Part shown: positions 1-8,389 of the stretch, piece by piece
Layout of the letters: every line of letters begins with the position of its first letter
How positions within the stretch are numbered: position 1 is the first letter of the stretch
Source: SG8-30 sp963695085
GTDB taxonomy: Bacteria > Pseudomonadota > Gammaproteobacteria > Steroidobacterales > Steroidobacteraceae
DNA length: 64,000 bases
Direction of reading: 5' to 3'
Assembly (NCBI GenBank): GCA_963695085.1
Contig: CAVOFV010000003.1
Location: 124,001 to 188,000 of the forward strand
Notes under the pieces: model-generated
Seen by the model: the letters and a program-made list of their open reading frames with translations, nothing else
Databases searched by the model: none
What the model was told of the DNA's origin: nothing
Made by a program: the position numbers and the translations under genes

Positions 1-152
1 TGCGGCTCGGCGTCAGCCCGGACATCAATGCGCTGGCGACCATCCTCGTGCTGATCGTGACGATCGGCATCGTCACGGCCGGCGTCTACATGCAACGGCA
101 GGAAAAACGGCGCCAGCGGGACGTACAGCAGGCGCTTGCCGCCAACGACTGA
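1..152 (+). CDS. Polyamine (spermidine/putrescine-type) ABC transporter permease, C-terminal end
   Basis: Partial gene entering from the left edge; the last 49 codons are readable, ending in TGA at 150-152. The peptide starts RLGVSPDINALATI and continues as one hydrophobic helix followed by a basic tail (MQRQEKRRQRD). The G-V-(S/T)-P-(D/E)-I-N-A-L-A-T signature before the last membrane helix is typical of PotC/PotI-type inner-membrane permeases of polyamine importers. The rest of the transporter operon would lie left of the window. Substrate assignment is inferred from this short motif alone; another spermidine/putrescine/opine-family permease is possible. Confidence 0.7.
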   Translation, partial: RLGVSPDINALATILVLIVTIGIVTAGVYMQRQEKRRQRDVQQALAAND

Positions 153-293
153 TGCGGCACGGCGCCAGGCAGACCGGCGCCGCTTGCCGCGCAGCACATC
201 AGGGTAGGCCGCGTCGGTACGTTCGGTACACGGGCGTCGCGGGCCAGGCTCCCGACACTGCGATCGATGCCCGGGCTCCGCTACAATGCGCTG

Positions 294-2801
294 ATGCGTT
301 GTGAGCGGTACCGCCCAGGATTGCAGCACGGTCTGGCCGTCCTGGCTCTGCTCTTCTCGACCGCGGGCTGGACCGCCGCCACAGGATACTCCGGACGTCC
401 GGTGGTCGAGGTGCTGCGCGAGTTGCGCGGCCCCGGTCTCGAGTTCATCTTCAGTTCCGAACTGCTGCCGCCGGCGCTGCCCGTACTGACGGAACCGCGG
501 TCGCGCGACCGGCTCGCGCTGGCTGCGGAAATACTTGAGCCGCATGAACTGGGCCTCGCCGCGGTCCGCCCGGGACTCTATGCCGTGACGAGGTTGCGGC
601 AGCCGGCCGAACTCGGAAACGTTGCCGGGCGCGTCCTCGATGCAGGCACTGGCCGGCCCATACCCGGCGCGCGGGTCGAATTGCGGCCGATCGGCTCGGT
701 CCGGTGGTCCGGCGACGACGGGGCGTTTTCCGTGGAAGCCGTACCGGCGGGACAATACGTGCTGCGGATCCATGCTCCCGGTTACGGGACCCAGGACCTG
801 GGCCGCACCGTCTCGCGCCAGGCGCCCCAGTCGCTGGAAGTGCGCCTGGCAGCTGCGCCGGTCGCGCTGGACGAAATCGTCGTCGCGACCAGCCGCTACG
901 CGCTCATCGATGAGCCGTCTTCCTCGGTGCTGCTGCGGGGCTCCGACATCTCCGCGCAGGCCGGCCTCGGCGAGGACGCGATCCGCTCGCTGGCCCGTCT
1001 GCCCGGCATCGCCCAGTCCGGCCTGTCCGCGCAATCCAATGTCCGCGGCGGCGAGGCCGGCGACGTATTGATCCTGCTGGACGGCTTCGCGCTGCGCGAG
1101 GCCTTTCACCTGCCCGGCTTCCAGAGTCCCTTCGGCGTGCTGGACCCGGGCCTGATCCGCGAGGCCGAAGTATTCACGGGGGGATTCCCCACCCGCTACG
1201 GCAATCGCCTGGCCGGCGTGTTCGACCTGCGCACGATCGACCCGGACGTCGAGCCGCGCCGCGCCCTCGGCCTGAGCCTGTTCAACGCCACGGCGCGCCA
1301 CAGCGGGAGCTTCGACAACTTTGACGGCCGCTGGCTGGCTGGCGCACGCGTCGGCGTCCTGCGGCCCGTGCTGCAGGCCCTGGCGCCGTCGGCGGGCGAC
1401 CCGACGTTCAGCGATGCCTACGCACGCTTCGAGCATGGCAATCCAGACAGCCTGCGGATCAGCGGCAACGTCCTGTGGACGCGCGACGAACTGGAAATCG
1501 CGCGTGAGCAAACCGGCGAACGGGCAACCATCGAGGGCCGCACCCGCTACCTGTGGTTGCGCGCCGATCGGCACTGGGATACGGGCTTCGAGGCCTCGCT
1601 GTGGGCGGGCAACAGCCGCATCGACAGCATCCGCGTCGGCCGCACTGACCAGCCAGCGATTTCAGTCGGCTCGGTCGCGGATGACCGGTCCTCCGAGTTC
1701 TGGGATGTACGCGCCGAGCTCAGCTGGCAGTCCGGCGATCGCCACCGTCTTGAAACCGGCCTCGAGTGGACCGGCGAGAGCGCTGACTACCTCTACCTGT
1801 CGCAGGTGACATTTCCCGATCCGGTCGCGGACCAGTTCGGCCGCCAGCCCACTGTGATGCGGGACCTGGACCTCGTGCGGTCACGGGATCGCGTGGCCGC
1901 CTTTGTCTCGCACCGCTGGCAGCTCACCCCGGCGCTGGTGTCGGAACTGGGGCTGCGGATCCAACGGACGGTCACGCCGGGCCTCGACAATGAGTGGCTT
2001 TACGACCCGCGCGTGAATCTGCGCTGGCAACTGGGTCCCGCAACCGAGGTCAGGCTGCATTGGGGCCGCTTTCACCAGACGGACGAGGTGCATGAGCTGA
2101 AGGTCGAGGACGGCCTGACGTCATTTCCCAGCGCCCAGCGTGCCGACCACCTGATTGCCGGGCTCGAGCACTGGTTCACCAACGGCATGTCCCTGCGCAT
2201 CGAAGGATTCCGCAAGAGACAATCTGCGCCACGCCCCCGTTTCGAGAACGTGCTGACCAGACTGTCCATCGTTCCGGACCTGGCCCCCGACCGTGTGCTG
2301 CTCGCGCCCGACGAAGCCGAAATTGCCGGTGTCGAACTGACCGCGAGCTTTGAGGGCCCGCACGCGCGGCAGTGGGCATCGCTCAGCTGGTCCAGCTCGG
2401 TGGACACGCTCGGGAACGTCGACACCGCGCGCAGCTGGGACCAGGCCTGGGCCTTCAGCACCGGGGTCGACTGGACCCGGGGCGCATGGCGCTTCAGCGC
2501 GATTGCGGCGGGTCATACCGGCTGGCCGACGACGCGGCTGCAGGGCGGCGCCGTGGGGGCCCGCAATGCGGCGCGCCTGCCCTATTACGCCAGTGTGGAT
2601 CTGCGTGCCGAGTATCACCGTCCACTGGCGCTCGGCCGCCTGACGCTGGCCGCGGACGTCACTAACTCCCTGAACAGGAACAACATTTGTTGTTCCGACC
2701 TGACGATCGTCGAGGGGCCGGATGGCCAACCGATGCTCGGCGCCAGCAACCGGTCCTGGCTGCCGCTGGTGCCCTCCGTCAGCGTGCTGTGGGAATTCTG
2801 A
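294..2801 (+). CDS. TonB-dependent receptor with STN and carboxypeptidase-like N-terminal domains
   Basis: Outer-membrane active transporter of about 835 residues. I start at ATG 294, which gives MRCERYRPG and then a hydrophobic signal peptide; an in-frame ATG at 267 would add nine poorly fitting residues. After the signal come an STN (secretin/TonB short N-terminal) domain (roughly residues 35-105), a carboxypeptidase-regulatory-like fold (about 110-185), a TonB-box-like LDEIVVATS, a plug (SNVRGGEAGDVLILLDGF) and a large beta-barrel ending in aromatic SVLWEF. STN domains talk to FecR-type anti-sigma factors, and a sigma/FecR pair lies at 6.7-8.4 kb, although two unrelated genes separate them. 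The substrate is unknown. Confidence 0.85.
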   Translation: MRCERYRPGLQHGLAVLALLFSTAGWTAATGYSGRPVVEVLRELRGPGLEFIFSSELLPPALPVLTEPRSRDRLALAAEILEPHELGLAAVRPGLYAVTRLRQPAELGNVAGRVLDAGTGRPIPGARVELRPIGSVRWSGDDGAFSVEAVPAGQYVLRIHAPGYGTQDLGRTVSRQAPQSLEVRLAAAPVALDEIVVATSRYALIDEPSSSVLLRGSDISAQAGLGEDAIRSLARLPGIAQSGLSAQSNVRGGEAGDVLILLDGFALREAFHLPGFQSPFGVLDPGLIREAEVFTGGFPTRYGNRLAGVFDLRTIDPDVEPRRALGLSLFNATARHSGSFDNFDGRWLAGARVGVLRPVLQALAPSAGDPTFSDAYARFEHGNPDSLRISGNVLWTRDELEIAREQTGERATIEGRTRYLWLRADRHWDTGFEASLWAGNSRIDSIRVGRTDQPAISVGSVADDRSSEFWDVRAELSWQSGDRHRLETGLEWTGESADYLYLSQVTFPDPVADQFGRQPTVMRDLDLVRSRDRVAAFVSHRWQLTPALVSELGLRIQRTVTPGLDNEWLYDPRVNLRWQLGPATEVRLHWGRFHQTDEVHELKVEDGLTSFPSAQRADHLIAGLEHWFTNGMSLRIEGFRKRQSAPRPRFENVLTRLSIVPDLAPDRVLLAPDEAEIAGVELTASFEGPHARQWASLSWSSSVDTLGNVDTARSWDQAWAFSTGVDWTRGAWRFSAIAAGHTGWPTTRLQGGAVGARNAARLPYYASVDLRAEYHRPLALGRLTLAADVTNSLNRNNICCSDLTIVEGPDGQPMLGASNRSWLPLVPSVSVLWEF

Positions 2802-2926
2802 CGCCGCGCGACTGATTCTCCCCTGCCGCGCCGTCTAAGCAGGCAGTCGACCGCCGACCGTGGCGGTTCCCTGCCGCGCGGTGCGCCCGACCAGTTCGTG
2901 CCCCGGCCTGTTGCGAGGGCACGTTC

Positions 2927-4909
2927 ATGCTGTTTGAGTCCGCCGTCCTGTCGAGGTTTCGCGTCGTGTGGTGGCTAGGTGGCGCCAGCCTGCTGCTGGG
3001 GGCTGTACTGCGACTGATCCTGTGGTGGCGGTTCGGCCTGCAGGTCGATGTCGCCGCCGCCGACCTGCCAGCGATCCTCGGCAGCGGGCTGGTCAACGAC
3101 GCAGTCGAGTGCCTGTACCTGCTGGCGCCAATCTCGCTGTGGATCGCCCTGCTGCCAGATGCCTGGTACCGCTCAATGGCCGCCCGCCGGTTGCTGCTGG
3201 CCGGCGCGACGCTGACGCTCGGGGTATTCGCCTTCACCACCTTCGCGGAGTTCTTCTTCTTCGAGGAATTCAATGCGCGCTTCAGCATCGTGGCGTTCGA
3301 CTACCTCATGTACCCGACCGAGGTGGCCGGCGACATCTGGCAGGAGTATCCGGTCCCGCTCGTGGCCCTCGCCTCGGCCGCCTTCGCGGTGGCGGGCGCG
3401 TGGTGGTTGCGGCGCCAGGGACAGGCCGCGCCTGACGCCGCGCTGCCGTTCCGACGCCGGTTTCCCTGGCTTGCGTCGCATGCCGTGCTGCTGCTGCTGG
3501 CGGCTTTCTTCTACCCGACGGACACGCTGTCCCTGAGTGCCAACCGGGTGACCAATGAACTGGCGCAGAACGGCATCAGCAGTTTCTTTCGCGCCGCGCT
3601 GACCAGTGAAATCGATTTCCACGCGAACTACGCCAGCCGCGATGTGGGCGAGAACCTGCGCCTGGTCGAAGAACACCTGCTGCGCGGCGGCGGCACTTTT
3701 ACGCGCCTCGCCGACGGGCGCCTCGACCGGCGGTTTCCGGGGCGCGCCGATGGCCTCGGCAGGCTGAACGTCGTGCTGGTCTCGAGCGAGTCCTTCGGTG
3801 CGGAATTCAGCCGCCTCTATGGATCCGACCAGGATCTCACGCCGAACTTCGACAGGTTTGCGCAGCAGGGCCTGTGGTTCGCACACACCTACGCGTCGGG
3901 GACCCGCACGGTGCGCGGCCTCGAAGCGCTGACCAGTTCGATTCCGCCGATACCGACGGTGTCGATCCTGCGGCGACCGGCCAACGAGCGCATCGCCACC
4001 TGGGGCGCGGTGATGCAGCAGCTCGGTTACCGCACCAGCTTCCTGTACGGCGGCTACGGCTACTTCGACAACATGAACTACTTCTATTCACAGAATGGCT
4101 TCGAGGTGCTGGACCGCAACCAGATCGAGGACGTGCGCTTCGAGAACATCTGGGGCGTCAGCGACGAGGACCTGTTCGACCGGTCGTTGCAGCACTTCGA
4201 CGAACTGCACGCCAGCGGGCAGCCGTTCTTCTCGATCGTCATGACGACCTCGAACCACAAGCCCTACACGTTTCGCGCCGGCCTCGAACATCTCGGGATT
4301 CCGGAAGCGGGCGGCGGCCGCGCCGCCGGGGTCCGTTACGCCGACTATGCGCTGGGGCGGTTCCTCACGGCGGCGCGCCGGCACGACTGGTTCGACGACA
4401 CGATCTTCGTCGTCGTCGCGGACCATGGCGCGAGGGTCTACGGCAAGGCGCAGATTCCGCTGAAAACCTATGAAATTCCGCTGATGATCTACGCGCCGGG
4501 CCACGTCGCGCCGCGCCGCGTCGACACGCTGATGACCCAGATCGACGTGGCGCCGACCGTGCTCGGCTTGCTGGGCCTGCCCTACGAGGCGCCCTTCTTC
4601 GGCCAGGACGTGCTGTCGACGCCGGATGCGGAGCGGCTCGCCTTCTTCAACCACAATCATGACGTCGCGATTTATCGTGGCGGAGAACTGTCAGTGCTGG
4701 GGCTGAAGAAGAGCGTCCAGAGCTACCACTACGACCGGGCGACCGACAGCTTCTCGCCGAGCGCATCGGACAGCGGGCTGGAGCGCCTTGGCATCGCGTA
4801 TTACCAGACCGCCTACGAGTTGTACCAGCAGCAGCGTTACAAGCCCGCGAGCGTGCCTGCCCGAACGGCCGCCAGGCAGCCGGGCCAAACCAGTCCTCCA
4901 ATCGGCTGA
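2927..4909 (+). CDS. LTA synthase family (phosphoglycerol transferase/sulfatase-fold) membrane protein
   Basis: 660-residue inner-membrane enzyme of the alkaline-phosphatase superfamily (MdoB/LtaS type). Five hydrophobic segments lie in the first 200 residues (about 12-34, 56-78, 88-112, 143-163, 184-197); the rest is a periplasmic catalytic domain. Metal and nucleophile motifs are visible: LVSSESFG (Glu near 288), ASGTRTVRG with the likely nucleophile Thr near 326-328, and VVADHGARVYGK with Asp-His metal ligands. In Gram-negatives this family transfers phosphoglycerol or phosphoethanolamine to glycans such as osmoregulated periplasmic glucans. The next gene, a BamA-like barrel, starts 18 bases downstream and is probably co-transcribed. 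The real acceptor cannot be deduced. Confidence 0.85.
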   Translation: MLFESAVLSRFRVVWWLGGASLLLGAVLRLILWWRFGLQVDVAAADLPAILGSGLVNDAVECLYLLAPISLWIALLPDAWYRSMAARRLLLAGATLTLGVFAFTTFAEFFFFEEFNARFSIVAFDYLMYPTEVAGDIWQEYPVPLVALASAAFAVAGAWWLRRQGQAAPDAALPFRRRFPWLASHAVLLLLAAFFYPTDTLSLSANRVTNELAQNGISSFFRAALTSEIDFHANYASRDVGENLRLVEEHLLRGGGTFTRLADGRLDRRFPGRADGLGRLNVVLVSSESFGAEFSRLYGSDQDLTPNFDRFAQQGLWFAHTYASGTRTVRGLEALTSSIPPIPTVSILRRPANERIATWGAVMQQLGYRTSFLYGGYGYFDNMNYFYSQNGFEVLDRNQIEDVRFENIWGVSDEDLFDRSLQHFDELHASGQPFFSIVMTTSNHKPYTFRAGLEHLGIPEAGGGRAAGVRYADYALGRFLTAARRHDWFDDTIFVVVADHGARVYGKAQIPLKTYEIPLMIYAPGHVAPRRVDTLMTQIDVAPTVLGLLGLPYEAPFFGQDVLSTPDAERLAFFNHNHDVAIYRGGELSVLGLKKSVQSYHYDRATDSFSPSASDSGLERLGIAYYQTAYELYQQQRYKPASVPARTAARQPGQTSPPIG

Positions 4910-4927
4910 CACGGCGGGAGACACGGC

Positions 4928-6547
4928 ATGATCCGGAACCTGATGTGGTTGTTGTGCATGGCCTGGCTGCTGGCGCCCCAGACCGCGGCCTGGAGCGCCG
5001 ATGAGCTGCCGAACGACGAGTCGCTCGTGGCCCAGGGCGCACGCATTGGCAGCATCGACATCCGGGTCCTGCCGATCTTCGACGCGGACGAGGGTGGTTC
5101 GTTGTTCAGGCTCGCGGATCGCCTGCACGTCGACACCCGCGAGTCCACGATCCGCGCGCAACTGCTGATCGGGCCGGGAGACCTGTACTCGCCGGGCAAG
5201 CTGGCCGAGACCGAACGCAACCTGCGCGACTTGCGCTTCGTGCGCGAGCCGCACATCCGTCCGGTCGCGTATCACGACGGCGTCGTCGACCTGGAAGTGG
5301 TATCGCGCGATGTCTGGACGACCAATCCGGGCCTGTCGTTCGGACGCGCGGGAGGGTCGAGCAGCACGGGTTTTTCATTCGAGGAACTGGACCTCCTCGG
5401 CCTGGGCAAGCAGGTCGCTCTCGACTACCACGATGACGTGGATCGCAGCTCCTACACGCTGCACTGGCGCGACCCGAACCTGCTCGGCAGCCGCTGGCAG
5501 AGCGATCTGTCGGTGACCGACAGCGACGATGGCAGTGGCTACGACGTCGCCGTGGAGAGGCCCTTCTATTCCCTCGATACCCGCTGGGCGCTAGGCGCCT
5601 CGGCCGGGCGCAGCCGGGGCCTCGACAAGGTCTACTCGCTGGGGCAGAACGTCGGCGCGTATGGACGGGACCAGCAGACGCTCGACCTGCACGTGGGCTG
5701 GTCACCCGGGTTGCGGGACGGATGGGCCACGCGCTGGACCGCGGGGTTGCGCCGCGACCAGGCCATGTTTGCGAGCGTGGCGGATGCCGACCCGACGGTG
5801 GCGACGCCCGCCGACCGGCGACTGGCCTACCCGTACCTGCGGTACGAGGCGATTCAGGATGACTTCGCGACGACCCGCAATCTCGACCAGATCGCGCGCA
5901 CGGAGGATCTGGAGTTCGGGACACGATACCTGCTCGAGCTGGGCATCGCGGCACCGGCCTTCGGCGCGGATCGCTCGGCCGGAATCCTGCGCGCCGAGGC
6001 CAGTCGCGGCTTCCGGCTGGCGGCGGACCAGTCGCTGTTTCTCGGCGGTGCATTGGCCAACCGCTTCGAGGGCAGCGCCGTCAAGGACGGCTTGCTGACG
6101 GGCAGCATGCGCTACTACTGGCGCACCAGCCCGGGCACCAAGTTCGTCGTCGCCCTGAATGGCGAGGTCGGGCACAAGCTGGATGCGGACCACACGCTGA
6201 CCCTCGGCGGCGACAGCGGGCTGCGCGGCTATCCGTTGCGCTACCAGAACGGCAGTGCCCGCGCCTGGCTGACCCTCGAGGAGAGGGTCTACACCCACTA
6301 CAACCTTTTTGGCCTGATGGACGTCGGCGGCGCGGTGTTCTTCGACGCCGGGCGAACCTGGGGCGACTCCGCGATCGCGCCGCTGGCCCAGTCAGGGCTG
6401 CTGAAGGACTTCGGGGTCGGTCTGCGGCTCGGCAACACCCGCTCGGCGCTCGGCAACGTCCTGCACCTGGACATCGCCGTTCCGCTGGACGGCGACCGGT
6501 CCATCAGCAACCTGCAATTCCTGGTGCGGACCGAGCGCAGTTTCTGA
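4928..6547 (+). CDS. BamA/TamA-like outer-membrane barrel with a single POTRA domain
   Basis: 539-residue protein with a signal peptide (MIRNLMWLLCMAWLLAPQTA), one recognisable POTRA-type domain (about residues 38-110) and a surface-antigen (D15/Omp85) beta-barrel that ends in Phe. The barrel carries DSGLRGYPLRYQ, matching the conserved R-G-(F/Y) loop-6 motif of Omp85 proteins. BamA has five POTRA domains and TamA three, so this is a short paralogue rather than the essential assembly factor. ATG 4928 is preceded by GGGAG. It directly follows the LTA-synthase-like gene, so it may help export or insert something acting in the same envelope pathway; that is inference. Confidence 0.8.
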   Translation: MIRNLMWLLCMAWLLAPQTAAWSADELPNDESLVAQGARIGSIDIRVLPIFDADEGGSLFRLADRLHVDTRESTIRAQLLIGPGDLYSPGKLAETERNLRDLRFVREPHIRPVAYHDGVVDLEVVSRDVWTTNPGLSFGRAGGSSSTGFSFEELDLLGLGKQVALDYHDDVDRSSYTLHWRDPNLLGSRWQSDLSVTDSDDGSGYDVAVERPFYSLDTRWALGASAGRSRGLDKVYSLGQNVGAYGRDQQTLDLHVGWSPGLRDGWATRWTAGLRRDQAMFASVADADPTVATPADRRLAYPYLRYEAIQDDFATTRNLDQIARTEDLEFGTRYLLELGIAAPAFGADRSAGILRAEASRGFRLAADQSLFLGGALANRFEGSAVKDGLLTGSMRYYWRTSPGTKFVVALNGEVGHKLDADHTLTLGGDSGLRGYPLRYQNGSARAWLTLEERVYTHYNLFGLMDVGGAVFFDAGRTWGDSAIAPLAQSGLLKDFGVGLRLGNTRSALGNVLHLDIAVPLDGDRSISNLQFLVRTERSF

Positions 6548-6715
6548 TGCCGATGGCCGGCCTCGTCATGATCGAGACATCCGCCCTGGCGCCGGACCTC
6601 GTGCGGGCTTCAGCGGTGACGAGGGTAAGATGGCGGGTCGCCGCAGCGGCCCGGACCGGGTCTTTCGACGCGGCTCCCCTGCCCGACTGCCGGGCGACCG
6701 GACCTGGATGGTGCC

Positions 6716-7327
6716 TTGAAAGACGAACGAGAAACGATTCAGCGGATGCTGGCTGGCGACGAGCGGGCATTCGACGCGTTCTTCGATGCGCACTTCGCGC
6801 GCCTGTACCGCTTCGCCCTGCCGCGGCTGAATGGCGACGTGGAGGCCGCGCGGGAGGTCGTGCTGGCGACGCTGACCAAGGCGATGCGCAAGCTCCGGGA
6901 CTATCGCGGGGACGCCGCGCTGTTCACCTGGATCTGCCAGATTTGCCGGCGCGAGGTCGTGGATCATATCCGGGCCAACCGGCGCCATGCGGACAACGTG
7001 GTGCTGATCGACGACCGGCCAGGCCTGAGACTGGCCGTCGAGGCCATCGCGGCCACCGAGGAATACGACCCGCTGGAATCGTGCAGCCAGGCCGAACTCG
7101 GCCGCCTCGTGCAGTCCGTGCTCGATCGCCTGCCTTCCCGCTACGGCGATGCCCTCGAATGGAAGTACATGGAAGGCCGCTCGGTCGTGGAAATCGGCGA
7201 TCGGCTCGGACTCGGGCCTGCTGCGGCACAGTCGCTGCTGGCCCGCGCCCGCACCGCATTTCGCGCCGCCCTCGAGCAGGTCTTTGGTGCCGAGGCCGGC
7301 GACATCGCGGGCCGTCTGGGCTCGTGA
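6716..7327 (+). CDS. ECF-type RNA polymerase sigma factor
   Basis: 203-residue sigma-70 family member with region 2 (AFDAFFDAHFARLYRFALP through FTWICQICRREVVDHIRAN) and region 4 (LDRLPSRYGDALEWKYMEG followed by the helix-turn-helix VVEIGDRLGLGPAAAQSLL); regions 1 and 3 are missing, as in extracytoplasmic-function sigma factors. The start is TTG 6716, five bases after GGATGG; an ATG nine codons downstream is a weaker alternative because it trims region 2. The FecR-like gene begins nine bases after the stop, so this is a sigma/anti-sigma pair. It probably reads out an envelope or uptake signal; the target promoter is unknown. Confidence 0.9.
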   Translation: MKDERETIQRMLAGDERAFDAFFDAHFARLYRFALPRLNGDVEAAREVVLATLTKAMRKLRDYRGDAALFTWICQICRREVVDHIRANRRHADNVVLIDDRPGLRLAVEAIAATEEYDPLESCSQAELGRLVQSVLDRLPSRYGDALEWKYMEGRSVVEIGDRLGLGPAAAQSLLARARTAFRAALEQVFGAEAGDIAGRLGS

Positions 7328-7336
7328 GGAGCCAAT

Positions 7337-8359
7337 ATGACTGAACCCAACGGACTCTTGCCGGACGACGAACGGGACATCGAGCGCGTGCTGCGGGGCA
7401 GCGGTGCCCGGCCGCAGCCGCCTGCCGAGGTCGAGCGGCAGGTGCGCGCAGGCGTGCGCGCCGAATGGCTTGCGGTCGTCGCCACGGAGCGCCTGATGCG
7501 CCGGCGGCGGGTCGGTCTGGCGCTGGCGGCCGGCGTGGTGTTCGCGGCCGTTGGCGCGTGGCTGGTGGCGCCCCGCATGCAACAGTCCGACGTCGTGCTG
7601 GCCAACGTCGTGCTGACGCACGGCGAATTGAGGGTCGCCAACGGCTGGGCCGGCCGCTGGCGCCAGGTCGCCGACGGCGAGGCCATCAGGGCGGGCCAGC
7701 AACTGATGACGGGATCCGACGATCGCGGTGCGTTGCTGCTGCCGAGCGGCCTGTCGCTGCGCCTGGACCACGGCACGCGGATTGCCATGCGCAGTGCCGA
7801 TCGTGTCGACATCGGGAAGGGGTCGGTGTATGTCGACGCTGGCGCCGAAGCGGCCGGGTCCCGGCAGTTCGAGATCGGCACGCCGGCCGGCGCGGTGCGT
7901 CATCTCGGCACCCAGTACGAGGTGCGGCTGGACGGTCCGGTCGTGAGCATCCGGGTGCGCGAGGGCCGGGTCCAGCTGCAGCACCAGGGCGCGTCGATCG
8001 CCGAGGGCCGGGCAGGGGAGCAGCTGTCCGTCGGCCGCTCGGGCGCTGTCACGCGCAGCGCGACCGACACATACGGCGCGAGTTGGGCCTGGGTCGCCGC
8101 GACGGCGCCGGGTTTCGAGCTGGAGGGCCGGTCGCTCGTCGAGTTCCTGGACTGGGCCGGCCGCGAACTCGGCCAGCGGGTCGCCTACCGCTCACCCACT
8201 ATCGCAGCGGAGGCGGCAGCGGTCGTGTTGAGCGGCTCCGTGGCGGGGCTGGCTCCCGATCAGGCGCTCGCCGCGGTCATGGCGACGACCCAGCTGCGCG
8301 CAATGGCCCTGGACGGGCAGATTGTCATCACCGCCGAGGCCGAGGCTGCCCCCCGTTAG
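7337..8359 (+). CDS. FecR-family anti-sigma/sensor protein with C-terminal STN-like domain
   Basis: 340 residues. The cytoplasmic N-terminus (about 1-55) should bind the sigma factor encoded just upstream. One membrane helix (VGLALAAGVVFAAVGAWLVA, about 57-76) leads to a periplasmic FecR domain (LLPSGLSLRLDHGTRIAM; GAVRHLGTQYEVRLDG). The last 80 residues (FELEGRSLVEFLDWAGREL through QIVITAE) look like an STN domain, the same fold that opens the TonB receptor at 294. GAGGAG lies five bases before ATG 7337. In FecIR-type systems this protein passes a signal from a TonB receptor to the sigma factor; the receptor partner is presumably the STN receptor upstream, but no contiguous sigma-FecR-receptor operon is present. 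Confidence 0.85.
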   Translation: MTEPNGLLPDDERDIERVLRGSGARPQPPAEVERQVRAGVRAEWLAVVATERLMRRRRVGLALAAGVVFAAVGAWLVAPRMQQSDVVLANVVLTHGELRVANGWAGRWRQVADGEAIRAGQQLMTGSDDRGALLLPSGLSLRLDHGTRIAMRSADRVDIGKGSVYVDAGAEAAGSRQFEIGTPAGAVRHLGTQYEVRLDGPVVSIRVREGRVQLQHQGASIAEGRAGEQLSVGRSGAVTRSATDTYGASWAWVAATAPGFELEGRSLVEFLDWAGRELGQRVAYRSPTIAAEAAAVVLSGSVAGLAPDQALAAVMATTQLRAMALDGQIVITAEAEAAPR

Positions 8360-8368
8360 GCCGGTGCC

Positions 8369-8389
8369 GGCGGCGCCTACTCCGCCGCC
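8369..8389. terminator. Candidate hairpin between convergent fecR-like and pruA genes
   Basis: GGCGGCG (8369-8375) and CGCCGCC (8383-8389) form a perfect seven-pair stem with a seven-base loop exactly where the two convergent genes end. There is no T-run on either side and it overlaps the last codons of pruA, so it is a weak candidate for a bidirectional terminator. Confidence 0.25.
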
